Below are positions 24,610 through 32,547 of a stretch of 52,071 nt of DNA, piece by piece. Each line of letters opens with the position of its first letter. The first letter of the stretch is position 1. The translations under genes were made by a program, and so were the position numbers. The stretch comes from Nocardia miyunensis NBRC 108239 (GTDB lineage Bacteria > Actinomycetota > Actinomycetes > Mycobacteriales > Mycobacteriaceae): contig NZ_BDBQ01000107.1 in NCBI RefSeq assembly GCF_001613065.1, positions 1 to 52,071 of the forward strand. The letters are read 5' to 3'. The notes beneath the pieces are model-generated. The model was not told the origin of the DNA. It did not search any database and saw only the letters and a list, made by a program, of their open reading frames with translations.

Positions 24610-26252
24610 TCCTGTTACAGGATGCTCGCATCGTCTGTTCGAATCTGTCGTTCACCTGGCCCGATGACACCCCCGTATTCCGGGACCTGTCGTTCACCGT
24701 CCCCGGCGGACGCACCGGCCTGGTCGCCCCCAACGGCGCGGGCAAGAGCACGCTGCTACGCCTGATCGCCGGTGACCTGCGTCCCCGCGGCGGCAGCGTC
24801 ACCGTCGAGGGCGTGCTGGGCTATCTGTCCCAGACCCTGCCGCTGACCAGCACCTCGAGCGTCGCGCAGGTGCTGGGTATCGCACCGGTTCTGGCGGCGC
24901 TGGACGCGGTGGAATCCGGTGACGTGCGCGAGGAACACTTCGCGGTCATCGGCTCGGACTGGGATATCGAGGAGCGCACCCGGGCCGAACTCGACCGGCT
25001 CGGCCTGGCCGATATCGCGCTGACCCGCCGCCTGGACACACTCAGCGGCGGGCAGATCGTCACACTCGGCTTGGCCGCGCAACTGCTGCGCCGCCCGGAC
25101 GTACTGCTGCTGGACGAACCGACCAACAACCTCGACATCGATGCGCGCCAGCGCCTGTACGGGGTGCTCGAGGAGTGGCCGGGAGGCCTGCTGGTGGTCG
25201 CGCACGACCGCCCGCTGCTCGAGCGCATGGACCGCATCGCCGAACTCGAATCCGCCGAAATCCGTTTCCACGGAGGCAATTTCACCGCCTACGAGCACGC
25301 CGTGCGGGCCGCGCGCGAAGTGGCCGAGAAGAATGTGCGCACCGCCGAGCAGGAGGTCAAGCGGGAGAAACGCGAAATGCAGCAGGCCCGCGAACGCGCG
25401 GCGCGCCGGGCGAGCAACGCCGCGCGCACCGTGGGCGATGCCGGATTGCCGAAGATCTTCGCCGGCACCATGAAACGCAACGCCCAGGAATCCGCGGCGC
25501 GGGCCAACCAGACGCACACCGCGCGGGTCGACGCGGCCCGCGACAGGCTCGATCGGGCACAGCGCGCGATCCGCGAGGATCAGCGGATCGTGCTGGACCT
25601 GCCCGGCACCGAGGTTCCCGCCCGGCGCACGGTATTCGCGGGCGAGGGCATCGGTGTTCAGCTGGGCGGACGGGAGATGTTCGCCGGGGACGGAGTGGAT
25701 CTGACCATCCGCGGACCCGAGCGGATCGCGCTGACCGGGCCGAACGGTGCGGGTAAATCCACGCTGCTGCGCATCCTGGCCGGTGCGCTGGCCTCGGATC
25801 GCGGCCGGGTGCAGCACGGCCACGGCCGGGTGGCGTACCTGTCACAGCGGCTGGACCTGCTCGATCCCGAGCTGACCGTGGCGCAGAACCTCGCCCTGAG
25901 CGCACCGCGGCTGCCCGCCGCCGAGCGGATGAACGCGTTGGCGCGCTTGCTGTTTCGCGGTCCCGCCGCGCATCGTCCGGTCCGGGCGCTCTCGGGTGGG
26001 GAGCGGTTGCGCGCGAGTCTGGCGTGCGTGTTGTTCGCCGAACCCGCGCCGCAGCTGTTGCTGCTGGACGAGCCGACGAACAATCTGGACCTGATCGGCG
26101 TCGGGCAGCTCGAGAGTGCGCTCGAGGCGTATCGGGGTGCGTTCGTCGTGGTCAGCCATGACGCACGTTTCCTGACCGAGGTGCGGGTGCGGCGCTGGCG
26201 GCGCTTGGCGCAGGGCCGGTTGAGCCAGGTCGGCGCACCCGATCCGGCTTGA
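24606..26252 (+). CDS. ABC-F family ATPase (ribosome-acting, antibiotic-resistance type possible)
   Basis: This 548-residue protein has two nucleotide-binding domains and no membrane segment. NBD1 has GLVAPNGAGKSTLLRL and LSGGQIVTLGLAAQLL with LLLDEPTNNLD. A charged linker (residues 240-330, KREKREMQQARERAARR) follows. NBD2 has ALTGPNGAGKSTLLRI, LSGGERLRASLACVLF and LLLDEPTNNLD. ABC-F proteins bind the ribosomal E site; some protect against macrolides, lincosamides or pleuromutilins. GTG 24606 overlaps the MarR stop, so expression is coupled to a drug-type regulator, which favours a resistance role (inference). Confidence 0.9.
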   Translation: MILLQDARIVCSNLSFTWPDDTPVFRDLSFTVPGGRTGLVAPNGAGKSTLLRLIAGDLRPRGGSVTVEGVLGYLSQTLPLTSTSSVAQVLGIAPVLAALDAVESGDVREEHFAVIGSDWDIEERTRAELDRLGLADIALTRRLDTLSGGQIVTLGLAAQLLRRPDVLLLDEPTNNLDIDARQRLYGVLEEWPGGLLVVAHDRPLLERMDRIAELESAEIRFHGGNFTAYEHAVRAAREVAEKNVRTAEQEVKREKREMQQARERAARRASNAARTVGDAGLPKIFAGTMKRNAQESAARANQTHTARVDAARDRLDRAQRAIREDQRIVLDLPGTEVPARRTVFAGEGIGVQLGGREMFAGDGVDLTIRGPERIALTGPNGAGKSTLLRILAGALASDRGRVQHGHGRVAYLSQRLDLLDPELTVAQNLALSAPRLPAAERMNALARLLFRGPAAHRPVRALSGGERLRASLACVLFAEPAPQLLLLDEPTNNLDLIGVGQLESALEAYRGAFVVVSHDARFLTEVRVRRWRRLAQGRLSQVGAPDPA

Positions 26253-26255
26253 CCG

Positions 26256-27041
26256 CTACCGGCCCGCGGGGACGGGTTCGGCGACGACCGCGACGCCGGT
26301 ACGGCCGCCGTCGACGTCCAGGACGGTGCCGTGCACGAACGCGGCGTCGTCGGAGGCCAGATACACCGCGGCCGCGGCGATCGCCTCGGGTGTGCCCAGT
26401 TGCCCGGCCGGGGTGCCGTACATCATCGCGTCTCCCGGGCTCGGTGTGCCCGGCGCGTGGTCGCCGGAGCGGATCACGCCCGGGGAGATGGCGTTGACAC
26501 GCACTGCTCGTGGGCCGAACTCCGCGGACCACGCCCGGGTGAGGGTTTCCATCGCGCCCTTGGTGGAGGCGTAGAGCGCGCCGACCGGTACCGCCAGGCG
26601 CGCGACCCACGAGCCCAGGTTGATGATCACCCCGCCGCCGGCCTCGGCCATCGCGGGCGCGAGGACCTGGGTGAGGAAGAACGGGGCCTTGACGTTGACC
26701 GCGTAGACGCGATCGACCATCGCCTCGTCGGCGGTCGGGGTGGTCGAGGGCGGGTAGATCCCGGCGTTGTTGACCAGGATGTCGATCCGGCCGCCGAGCG
26801 TGGCGGTGGCCGTCTCGGCCAGGGCGCGGCTCGCGGCCAGGGTGCCGTCCAGCTCGGCGTGCACGTAGTCCGCGCGCCCGCCCGCGGCGCGGATACGCTC
26901 GACGACCGCGTGCCCGCGTGCGTCGTCGCGGCCGGAGACCACGACGTGCGCGCCCGACGCCGCGTACGCCTCGGCGATGGCGCGGCCGATATTGCTGGTG
27001 GATCCGGTGATGAGGGCTGTCTTGCCCGAGAGTCGTGACAT
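26256..27041 (-). CDS. SDR family oxidoreductase (classical, 3-oxoacyl-reductase-like)
   Basis: This 261-residue protein has LSGKTALITGSTSNIGRAIA at the N-terminus, DILVNNAGIY near residue 85, INLGSW with the catalytic Ser position taken by G-S-W, the Y-x-x-x-K pair in ALYASTKGAME near residue 155 and VNAISPGVIRSG after it. It is a typical FabG-like NAD(P)H reductase with unknown substrate. ATG 27041 aligns with the usual family start. The upstream TetR gene lies on the same strand, 58 bp away, with an operator palindrome between. Confidence 0.88.
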   Translation of the reverse strand: MSRLSGKTALITGSTSNIGRAIAEAYAASGAHVVVSGRDDARGHAVVERIRAAGGRADYVHAELDGTLAASRALAETATATLGGRIDILVNNAGIYPPSTTPTADEAMVDRVYAVNVKAPFFLTQVLAPAMAEAGGGVIINLGSWVARLAVPVGALYASTKGAMETLTRAWSAEFGPRAVRVNAISPGVIRSGDHAPGTPSPGDAMMYGTPAGQLGTPEAIAAAAVYLASDDAAFVHGTVLDVDGGRTGVAVVAEPVPAGR

Positions 27042-27064
27042 ACGACCGACGCTACGAGCCAATT

Positions 27065-27084
27065 TTTGGACCAGCAAGTCCAAA
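27065..27084. promoter_or_regulatory. TetR operator copy 1 (TTTGGAC-N6-GTCCAAA)
   Basis: Perfect 7-bp inverted repeat between the TetR gene (27100-27684) and the SDR it precedes. The same half-site recurs at 27703-27720 on the other side of the TetR gene. Confidence 0.75.
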
Positions 27085-27099
27085 GTATGCTGCGCCGGA

Positions 27100-27684
27100 T
27101 CACCCGTTGCGCAGGTGTTCGACGAGGGTGTTCATCGAGGTCTCCAGGTATTCCACGCTGCCGGTGGTGCGCAGCACCTGCACACCGCCCTGGATGGCCG
27201 CGACGAACGTCATCGCGACCGCGTCCGGATCGATCCGGTCGCTCACCAGTCCCGCGCCCTGCATCGCCGCGATGCCCCGGCGGATGTGCTCACACCACTG
27301 CGCCAGCAGCGTGCCCACCACCTCGGCGGTCCCGGCGGTGGTGGCGACCTGGCCCATCAGCGAACCCAGCGGACAGTGCCTGCCCTGGGCGCGATACCGG
27401 GCCAGCACCGCCTCGCGCCAGCGTTCCCAGGCCGCCCACGTGGTCAGCGCGCCCAGGTGCGGCTGCTGATCCTCGAGCACCCGCTCGGCCTCGTACCGCG
27501 CGACCGCGACCAGCAGTTCCTCTTTGCCGCCGGGGAAGTAGTGGAAGATCTGCCCCTTGCTGGTGCCGGTTATCGCGCGGATGTCGTCGAGGGTCACCGT
27601 GCCGGGTTCCTCGCTGCGCAGATGCACCGCCGCGCCCTCGATGATCCGCTTGCGGGTGGCCTGACCCTTGGCGGTGATCGTCAT
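27100..27684 (-). CDS. TetR family transcriptional regulator
   Basis: This 194-residue protein has its HTH at residues 8-55 (RKRIIEGAAVHLRSEEPGTV, GTSKGQIFHYFPGGKEELL), with the FHYFPGGKEELL recognition segment typical of the AcrR/YxaF group, and a Cys (CPLGSLMGQ near residue 105) that could be ligand- or redox-related. It is bracketed by two palindromes with the same TTTGGAC half-site, so it very likely represses itself and the downstream SDR. Confidence 0.92.
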   Translation of the reverse strand: MTITAKGQATRKRIIEGAAVHLRSEEPGTVTLDDIRAITGTSKGQIFHYFPGGKEELLVAVARYEAERVLEDQQPHLGALTTWAAWERWREAVLARYRAQGRHCPLGSLMGQVATTAGTAEVVGTLLAQWCEHIRRGIAAMQGAGLVSDRIDPDAVAMTFVAAIQGGVQVLRTTGSVEYLETSMNTLVEHLRNG

Positions 27685-27702
27685 CCGCTGAGGATACCGA
27701 TC

Positions 27703-27720
27703 TTTGGACCTAAAGGTCCA
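27703..27720. promoter_or_regulatory. TetR operator copy 2 (TGGACC-TAAA-GGTCCA)
   Basis: TGGACC (27705-27710) and GGTCCA (27715-27720) form a perfect inverted repeat with TTTGGAC shared with 27065-27084. It lies 18 bp upstream of the TetR start codon, the position for autoregulation. Confidence 0.78.
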
Positions 27721-27726
27721 TTTTTG

Positions 27727-28734
27727 TCAGCGGGCCAGGTGCTCGCGCAGTGCGGCGTCGATGAACGCGGCCGCGTCGGGATCCGCGCCGCCCCCCGCGA
27801 GATGGCCCCAGATGCCCGGGATGACGCGCAGTTCCGCGTCCGGGATGTGCCGCACGGCCCATTGCTCGTCCTCGGGCGGGAAGTACAGATCCTTGTGCGA
27901 GGGCATCGACAGGGTGCGCGCGGTGATCGAGGCCAGTGCGGCGCGGGTGTCGCCGTCGAATCCGGGTGTGCGCCCGACGTCCGCGTGCTCCCAGGTGTGG
28001 ATCATGGCGAGCAGATCGTTGGCGTCCCAGTCGCGGAAGTTGTTCTCCCACACCCCGATCAGGAAATCCTCGAGAGTGGGGAAGCCGAGTTTCTCGTACA
28101 GCCGCTCCCAGTAGAACGCCTGGGACAGCCCCCAACCTGCGTATACGCGCGACAACGCGCGCAGCCCGCGCCGCGGCGGGGTCCGGTAGTCACCGTCGGC
28201 GAAGGCGGCATCGGCGGTGAGCGCGGCGCGCAGCCCTTCCAGGAACACCTGATTGTGCGGGCTGGTGTGCGACGAGCCGGTGATCGCGGCGATGCGCTGG
28301 ACCATGTCCGGATGAGCGACCGCCCACTGGTACGCCTGCGCCGCGCCCATGGACGCGCCCAGGACCAGTTCCAGCCGGGTGATGCCGAATCGCTCGGTGA
28401 CCAGGCGATACTGCGCGGTGACGTTGTCGAGCACCGTCGCGTGCGGGAACCGGGCCCGATCGTAGGGTGCGGGGGTGTTGCTGGGCGAGCTGGACAGGCC
28501 GTTGCCGAACAGGTTCGGCACGACGACGAAGTATCGGTCGGTGTCCAGTGCCTTTCCGGGGCCGATCAGCCATTCGTTGGAATCGTGGGTGCCGGCGAAC
28601 CAGGTGGGGAACACGATGGCGTTGGCGGCGTCGGGCGTCAGGGACCCGTAGGTCGTGTACGCCAGTCGCACGTCGGGCACCGTGATGCCACCGAGGGCGA
28701 ACTCGCCCAGTTCGAAGATCTCGTGATCGGTCAC
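27727..28734 (-). CDS. Alpha/beta-hydrolase of the homoserine O-acetyltransferase (MetX-like) family
   Basis: This 335-residue protein has the oxyanion segment FPTWFAGTHDSNEWLIGPGK near residue 43, the nucleophile elbow LGASMGAAQAYQW near residue 124, a probable acid in PSHKDLYFPPEDE near 280 and the catalytic His in IWGHLAGGG near residue 310. This is the MetX-like layout, but nothing nearby belongs to methionine synthesis, so it may be a hydrolase or transacylase of another substrate. GTG 28734 has a weak ribosome site. Confidence 0.85.
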   Translation of the reverse strand: MTDHEIFELGEFALGGITVPDVRLAYTTYGSLTPDAANAIVFPTWFAGTHDSNEWLIGPGKALDTDRYFVVVPNLFGNGLSSSPSNTPAPYDRARFPHATVLDNVTAQYRLVTERFGITRLELVLGASMGAAQAYQWAVAHPDMVQRIAAITGSSHTSPHNQVFLEGLRAALTADAAFADGDYRTPPRRGLRALSRVYAGWGLSQAFYWERLYEKLGFPTLEDFLIGVWENNFRDWDANDLLAMIHTWEHADVGRTPGFDGDTRAALASITARTLSMPSHKDLYFPPEDEQWAVRHIPDAELRVIPGIWGHLAGGGADPDAAAFIDAALREHLAR

Positions 28735-28787
28735 CTTCGGTCCAAGCCCGTCCGCGAGTGGGGTATTCCGGCCGTTGCTTCCTAGCT

Positions 28788-28803
28788 TGCTAGCATGCTA
28801 GCA
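28788..28803. promoter_or_regulatory. Tandem TGCTAGCA palindromes (RHH operator) with probable -10 box
   Basis: Two abutting 8-bp palindromes TGCTAGCA (28788-28795 and 28796-28803) lie directly before the RHH gene. Tandem short palindromes suit cooperative ribbon-helix-helix dimers. A TAGCAT hexamer at 28799-28804 would place transcription start at or near the GTG at 28811. Confidence 0.75.
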
Positions 28804-28810
28804 TCCTGGT

Positions 28811-28990
28811 GTGGGAGACGAGGTCAAGCAGTTCAACGTGTATCTGCCGGTGGAGCTGATCAAGCAGGTCAAGTTCCGGGCCATCGAGTCGGGGCAGTCG
28901 TTGTCGGCACTGGTCGCCGAGGCGCTGCGCGCATATCTCGAGCATTCCCCCACCGAGCAACCACCCGAGCGAAAGGAGCGCCGATCGTGA
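28811..28990 (+). CDS. Small ribbon-helix-helix (CopG/Arc-like) DNA-binding protein
   Basis: This 59-residue protein has a beta strand KQFNVYLPVELI, then helices IKQVKFRAIESGQSLSALVA and EALRAYLE, the classic RHH fold that binds DNA as a dimer of strands. It starts at GTG 28811 with no ribosome site and is probably translated from a leaderless mRNA. Its stop overlaps the next start (GTGA at 28987), coupling it to the VOC gene. It most likely represses this three-gene operon through the tandem TGCTAGCA palindromes immediately upstream. It is not a typical antitoxin: the partner is an enzyme of VOC fold, not a recognised toxin. Confidence 0.85.
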   Translation: MGDEVKQFNVYLPVELIKQVKFRAIESGQSLSALVAEALRAYLEHSPTEQPPERKERRS

Positions 28991-29346
28991 CCACCACCGG
29001 CATCGCGGCCGTGTATCTCACGACCCGCAACTGGGGTAAGGCCGCCCGGTTCATGCAATCCCTGGGCTACGAACCCGATTTCACCACCGACCACAACTCC
29101 GGTCTGTTCCGCAACGGCCAGGGCCCATACGTGTTCGTCGCCGAGGTCCCGCACGAAGAGCCCGATACCCGCCTGGTCCTCGCGGTGCCCGACGCCGAGG
29201 CGGTGCGCTTCGACAGTGACGCCGAGATCGTCACCGAATTCGAGGACACGCACTTCGGGACCAGGGAGATGGTCGTGCGTGATCCGGACGGGCGGTTGTG
29301 GACCCTGCAGGCCGCCCCGGCGATCACGCAGGCGGATCCGGCATGA
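28987..29346 (+). CDS. VOC (glyoxalase/bleomycin-resistance) superfamily protein
   Basis: This 119-residue protein has two beta-alpha-beta-beta-beta units: VYLTTRNWGKAARFMQSLGY at the start and VVRDPDGRLWTLQ at the end, which is the usual VOC closing strand. Metal ligands of true glyoxalase I are not evident, so a binding or ring-cleaving role is open. It overlaps the RHH gene before it (GTGA) and the methyltransferase after it (ATGA), giving strict stoichiometric coupling. Confidence 0.88.
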   Translation: MTTTGIAAVYLTTRNWGKAARFMQSLGYEPDFTTDHNSGLFRNGQGPYVFVAEVPHEEPDTRLVLAVPDAEAVRFDSDAEIVTEFEDTHFGTREMVVRDPDGRLWTLQAAPAITQADPA

Positions 29347-30197
29347 GCGGGGAGCAGACCGTCGCGCCCGAGCACACCGCGGCGCGGGTGGCGTTGTGGC
29401 GTGCGCTGCATCTCGAGGCCGACGCACCCCCGCACGTGCTGCGCGACGAGATCGGCCTGCGCCTGGTCGATCCCGACGACGGCTGGCGCGAGCGCCCGGA
29501 CATGGACCCGGTCTCGACCGCGCCGATGCGCGCGGGAATCGTGGCACGGGCGAGGCTCATCGAGGATCTGATCGCCGAACAGGCCGCCGCGGGCCTCGGG
29601 CAGTACGTGCTGCTGGGCGCCGGCCTGGACACCCTGGCCCAGCGCCGTCCCGAGATCGCTTCGGCCGTCACGATTTTCGAGGTCGACCAGCCCGGCCCGC
29701 AGGAGTGGAAACGCCGCCGCCTCGACGAGCTCGGCCTGGGCACACCGCCCGGATTGCGGCTGGTGCCGGTCGATTTCGAGACCGAGTCGTGGTGGGAGCG
29801 GCTCGTCGAGGCCGGTTTCGATCCCCGGCGCCCGGCGGTGGTCGCCTCCACCGGAGTGTCGATGTATCTGACGCACGCGGCCAATACCGCCACCCTGCAA
29901 CGCATTTCCGCGCTCGCGCCGGGTTCGACGCTGGTGATGACCTACATGCTCCCGATCGATCGAGTCGACGCCCAGGAGCGGATGCTGCGCGAGTTCGCCG
30001 AGCGCGGTGCGCGTTCGGCGGGAACGCCGTTCATCAGCTTCTACGATCCGGAGCAGATCCGCGCGCTGGCTCTCGAGGCGGGCTTCCGCGACGCACGCAC
30101 CGTCTCGGGAGAAGATCTGGCCGACCGCTACTTCCGCGACCGCCTCGACGGGTTGCGTCCCGCGGCCTCGGAGGAGTTGCTCGTGGCGAACACCTGA
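29343..30197 (+). CDS. SAM-dependent methyltransferase of the leucine-carboxyl-methyltransferase-like (PPM) family
   Basis: This 284-residue protein has QYVLLGAGLDTLAQRRPEIA near residue 87, FEVDQPGPQEWKRRRL near residue 113, VPVDFETESWWERL and STGVSMYLTHAANTATLQRI near residue 168. These are the motifs of actinobacterial class I methyltransferases (TIGR00027-like) that O-methylate small acids or polyketides. It is the third gene of the RHH-VOC-methyltransferase operon, starting in ATGA overlap with the VOC gene. Confidence 0.9.
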   Translation: MSGEQTVAPEHTAARVALWRALHLEADAPPHVLRDEIGLRLVDPDDGWRERPDMDPVSTAPMRAGIVARARLIEDLIAEQAAAGLGQYVLLGAGLDTLAQRRPEIASAVTIFEVDQPGPQEWKRRRLDELGLGTPPGLRLVPVDFETESWWERLVEAGFDPRRPAVVASTGVSMYLTHAANTATLQRISALAPGSTLVMTYMLPIDRVDAQERMLREFAERGARSAGTPFISFYDPEQIRALALEAGFRDARTVSGEDLADRYFRDRLDGLRPAASEELLVANT

Positions 30198-30410
30198 ACC
30201 CTATCTCGTTGCTGCGGGTCGTATTCCGCGCAACGACCCGCGAATCAGCCGGTCGTGGGTGCGGCGGGCCAAACGCCAACACGTCGGGTCCGGGTGGACC
30301 GCGTGCGAGCACCGCCGCCGGCACAGAGTCGAGTCCCGCCCACGCCGATACGCGGTGGTGGTTCGGATTCGCGCTAGCGTATGCGGGCGGGGTGCTGGAG
30401 AGGACGGATC

Positions 30411-31658
30411 GTGGTGCGGACGAATTGGGCGGGCAATATCGCTTTCGGGGCTCGTGGTGTGCATCGGCCCGCCGATGTGGACGGGGTGCGCCGGCTGGTG
30501 GCCGAATCCGAGCGGGTGCGCGTGCTGGGCAGCGGGCATTCGTTCAATGCGATCGCCGACACCACCGGCGAACAGATTTCGCTCGCGGGGATGGCTCCCC
30601 GGGTCGAGATCGATTCCGCGGCATCGTGTGTCACGGTCGCGGGCGGGTTGCGGTACGGGGATTTCGCCGATCTCCTGCACGCGGCGGGATTTGCGTTGCC
30701 GACCCTGGGTTCGCTGCCGCATATCTCGGTTGCCGGGGCGGTGGCCACCGGGACGCACGGTTCGGGAGTGCACAACGGCAGCCTGGCCGCGTCGGTGTCG
30801 GGGCTGGAGATGGTCACCGCGGACGGTGATCTGATCGAGATCCGGCGCGGGCACCCGGATTTCGCGGGAATGGTGGTCGGGCTGGGCGGATTCGGGGTGG
30901 TCACGGCGCTGAGCCTGGATCTGGTGCCCGCCTTCGAGCTGGCGCAGTACGTCTACGACCGGTTGCCCGCGGACGAATTCGCCGAGCACGCTCAGCAGAT
31001 CCTCGCCGCGGGCTACAGCGTGAGCGTGTTCACCACCTGGCGTGCCGATCATCTGGATCAGGTGTGGGTGAAAGGTCCACGCACGCCTGATGTTCCGGGC
31101 CCGAGCTGGTTCGGCGCGAGGCGCGCGGACGCTGCGCGGCATCCGGTCCCGGGTATGGACGCGCGGCACTGCACCGCCCAGCTGGGCGAACCGGGCCCGT
31201 GGCATCACCGGCTGCCGCATTTCCGGATGGATTTCACCCCGAGCACCGGCCGTGAGCTCCAGTCGGAGTATTTCGTGCCCCGCGAGAACGTCGTGGCGGC
31301 CTACCGCGCCCTGGACACGATCCGCGACCGGATGGCCCCGATCGTGCAGACGTGTGAGATCCGCACGATCGCCGCGGAACCGCTGTGGCTGTCCCCCGCC
31401 GCCGGACGCGATTCGGCCGCATTCCATTTCACCTGGATCGACGACACCCCCGCGGTCCTGGCCCTGCTGCCGACGATCGAGGATCTGCTGGACCCGTTCG
31501 CGGTACGCCCGCACTGGGGCAAACTGTTCACCTGCGAGGCGGGGACGCTGCGCGCCCGCTACGACCACTATGCCGAGTTCGAACGTCTTCTCGGACAATA
31601 CGATCCAGCGGGCAAGTTCACCAACGAATTCCTCGGACGCTACTTCGCCCGACCCTGA
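30411..31658 (+). CDS. FAD-linked alditol oxidase (AldO-like)
   Basis: This 415-residue protein closely parallels Streptomyces alditol oxidase in length and motifs: TNWAGNIAFGA at the N-terminus, RVLGSGHSFNAIAD near residue 40 (His for covalent FAD attachment), LPTLGSLPHISVAGAVATGT near residue 95, and a C-terminal HWGKLF near residue 366. AldO oxidises sugar alcohols such as xylitol and sorbitol with O2, releasing H2O2. GTG 30411 follows GGAGAGGA; GTG 30414 is an alternative. It appears monocistronic. Confidence 0.92.
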   Translation: MVRTNWAGNIAFGARGVHRPADVDGVRRLVAESERVRVLGSGHSFNAIADTTGEQISLAGMAPRVEIDSAASCVTVAGGLRYGDFADLLHAAGFALPTLGSLPHISVAGAVATGTHGSGVHNGSLAASVSGLEMVTADGDLIEIRRGHPDFAGMVVGLGGFGVVTALSLDLVPAFELAQYVYDRLPADEFAEHAQQILAAGYSVSVFTTWRADHLDQVWVKGPRTPDVPGPSWFGARRADAARHPVPGMDARHCTAQLGEPGPWHHRLPHFRMDFTPSTGRELQSEYFVPRENVVAAYRALDTIRDRMAPIVQTCEIRTIAAEPLWLSPAAGRDSAAFHFTWIDDTPAVLALLPTIEDLLDPFAVRPHWGKLFTCEAGTLRARYDHYAEFERLLGQYDPAGKFTNEFLGRYFARP

Positions 31659-31878
31659 ACCCCACCCGCACAAGCGAACTCGACGCAGCGCGGGTGGTCG
31701 ATCGGCAGCGCTTCGAGCAGCACGGCCGACTGCCACAGATCGGATCTGTTGCCCCGTCCGGTCCGTACGAACAGCCGCGTGTGCCACGATGACCAGCCGA
31801 CGAGCATTCGAACCGTGCCGATGTGGATCGCCCGAAACATGTTTCGCCGCAAGCAGATCCGGTTCGCTGCCGGTCGGG

Positions 31879-32454
31879 TCAGACCTCTCTGGCCTGGCCG
31901 CTCAAAGGCCGCGTGCCCAATGCGATCTCGATCGCCTCGTCCAGTTCGAGGTGGAATTCGCGATCGGGGTCCGCGGCCGGACCGTCGTGGTGGCTGATCG
32001 TGTCGTGGTCGATGACGTAATGGAACACCGCATCACCGATGTGCACCGTGACCGTGCCCCGGGGCACCTGCCGGGCGACCGCGCGGCCCAGCGGCAGGGC
32101 GAACCAGTGTGCGCGCACCGCGTCGGTGGCCCGGCGAGCGCCCAATCGCGGTGCGCCCCAGTCCGATAGGGCCTCGAGCACCGGCCGCAGCGCGACCCCG
32201 GACTCGGTGAGTTCGTAGACCGCGGTCGCCGCGCGGGGACCGACGCGACGGCGGGTCAGAATACCGTCCTGCTCGAGGTCGCGCAGCCGGGTGGCCAGCA
32301 TATCGGTGCTGATGCCGGGCAGGTCGGCGAACAGGTCGCTGTATCGCCTTGGGCCCGAGGATAATTCGCGCACCACCAGCAGGCTCCAGCGATCGCCTAT
32401 GACGTCGAGTGCGCGGCTCACCGAGCAGAAGTGGTCGTAGTTTCGGCGGGACAC
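31879..32454 (-). CDS. HxlR family transcriptional regulator
   Basis: This 191-residue protein has its winged helix at residues 10-95 (CSVSRALDVIGDRWSLLVVR, SDLFADLPGISTDMLATRLR, LEQDGILTRR) and an additional C-terminal SCP2-like domain (TVTVHIGDAVFHYVIDHDTI), a known combination in actinobacterial HxlR proteins. GTG 32454. It is divergent from an aminotransferase across a 93-bp region densely packed with inverted repeats, so it probably controls that gene and itself. Confidence 0.92.
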   Translation of the reverse strand: MSRRNYDHFCSVSRALDVIGDRWSLLVVRELSSGPRRYSDLFADLPGISTDMLATRLRDLEQDGILTRRRVGPRAATAVYELTESGVALRPVLEALSDWGAPRLGARRATDAVRAHWFALPLGRAVARQVPRGTVTVHIGDAVFHYVIDHDTISHHDGPAADPDREFHLELDEAIEIALGTRPLSGQAREV

Positions 32455-32458
32455 GCCT

Positions 32459-32520
32459 CACACTGTAGCTCAGTGGTTGGAAATACCAAGTGCAAACTTG
32501 GATTTTCCAAGTACAGTGTG
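32459..32520. promoter_or_regulatory. Nested operator array between HxlR and aminotransferase genes
   Basis: The outer arms CACACTGTA (32459-32467) and TACAGTGTG (32512-32520) are perfect complements. Inside lie TTGG-N5-CCAA (32477-32489), CCAAGT-N4-ACTTGG (32486-32501) and CTTGGA-TTT-TCCAAG (32497-32511). Repeated CCAAG/CTTGG half-sites fit several HxlR dimers. Confidence 0.78.
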
Positions 32521-32547
32521 CGGAAGCCATCTCCAGGAGGGACATTC

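Noticed and set aside
26977..28785. Plus-strand open frame of about 600 codons
   Set aside because: It runs antisense through the TetR and MetX-like genes, which have clear domains and operators on the minus strand.
28811..28990. RHH protein as antitoxin of a toxin-antitoxin pair
   Set aside because: The coupled downstream gene is a clear VOC-fold protein and the third a methyltransferase; no toxin family is visible.
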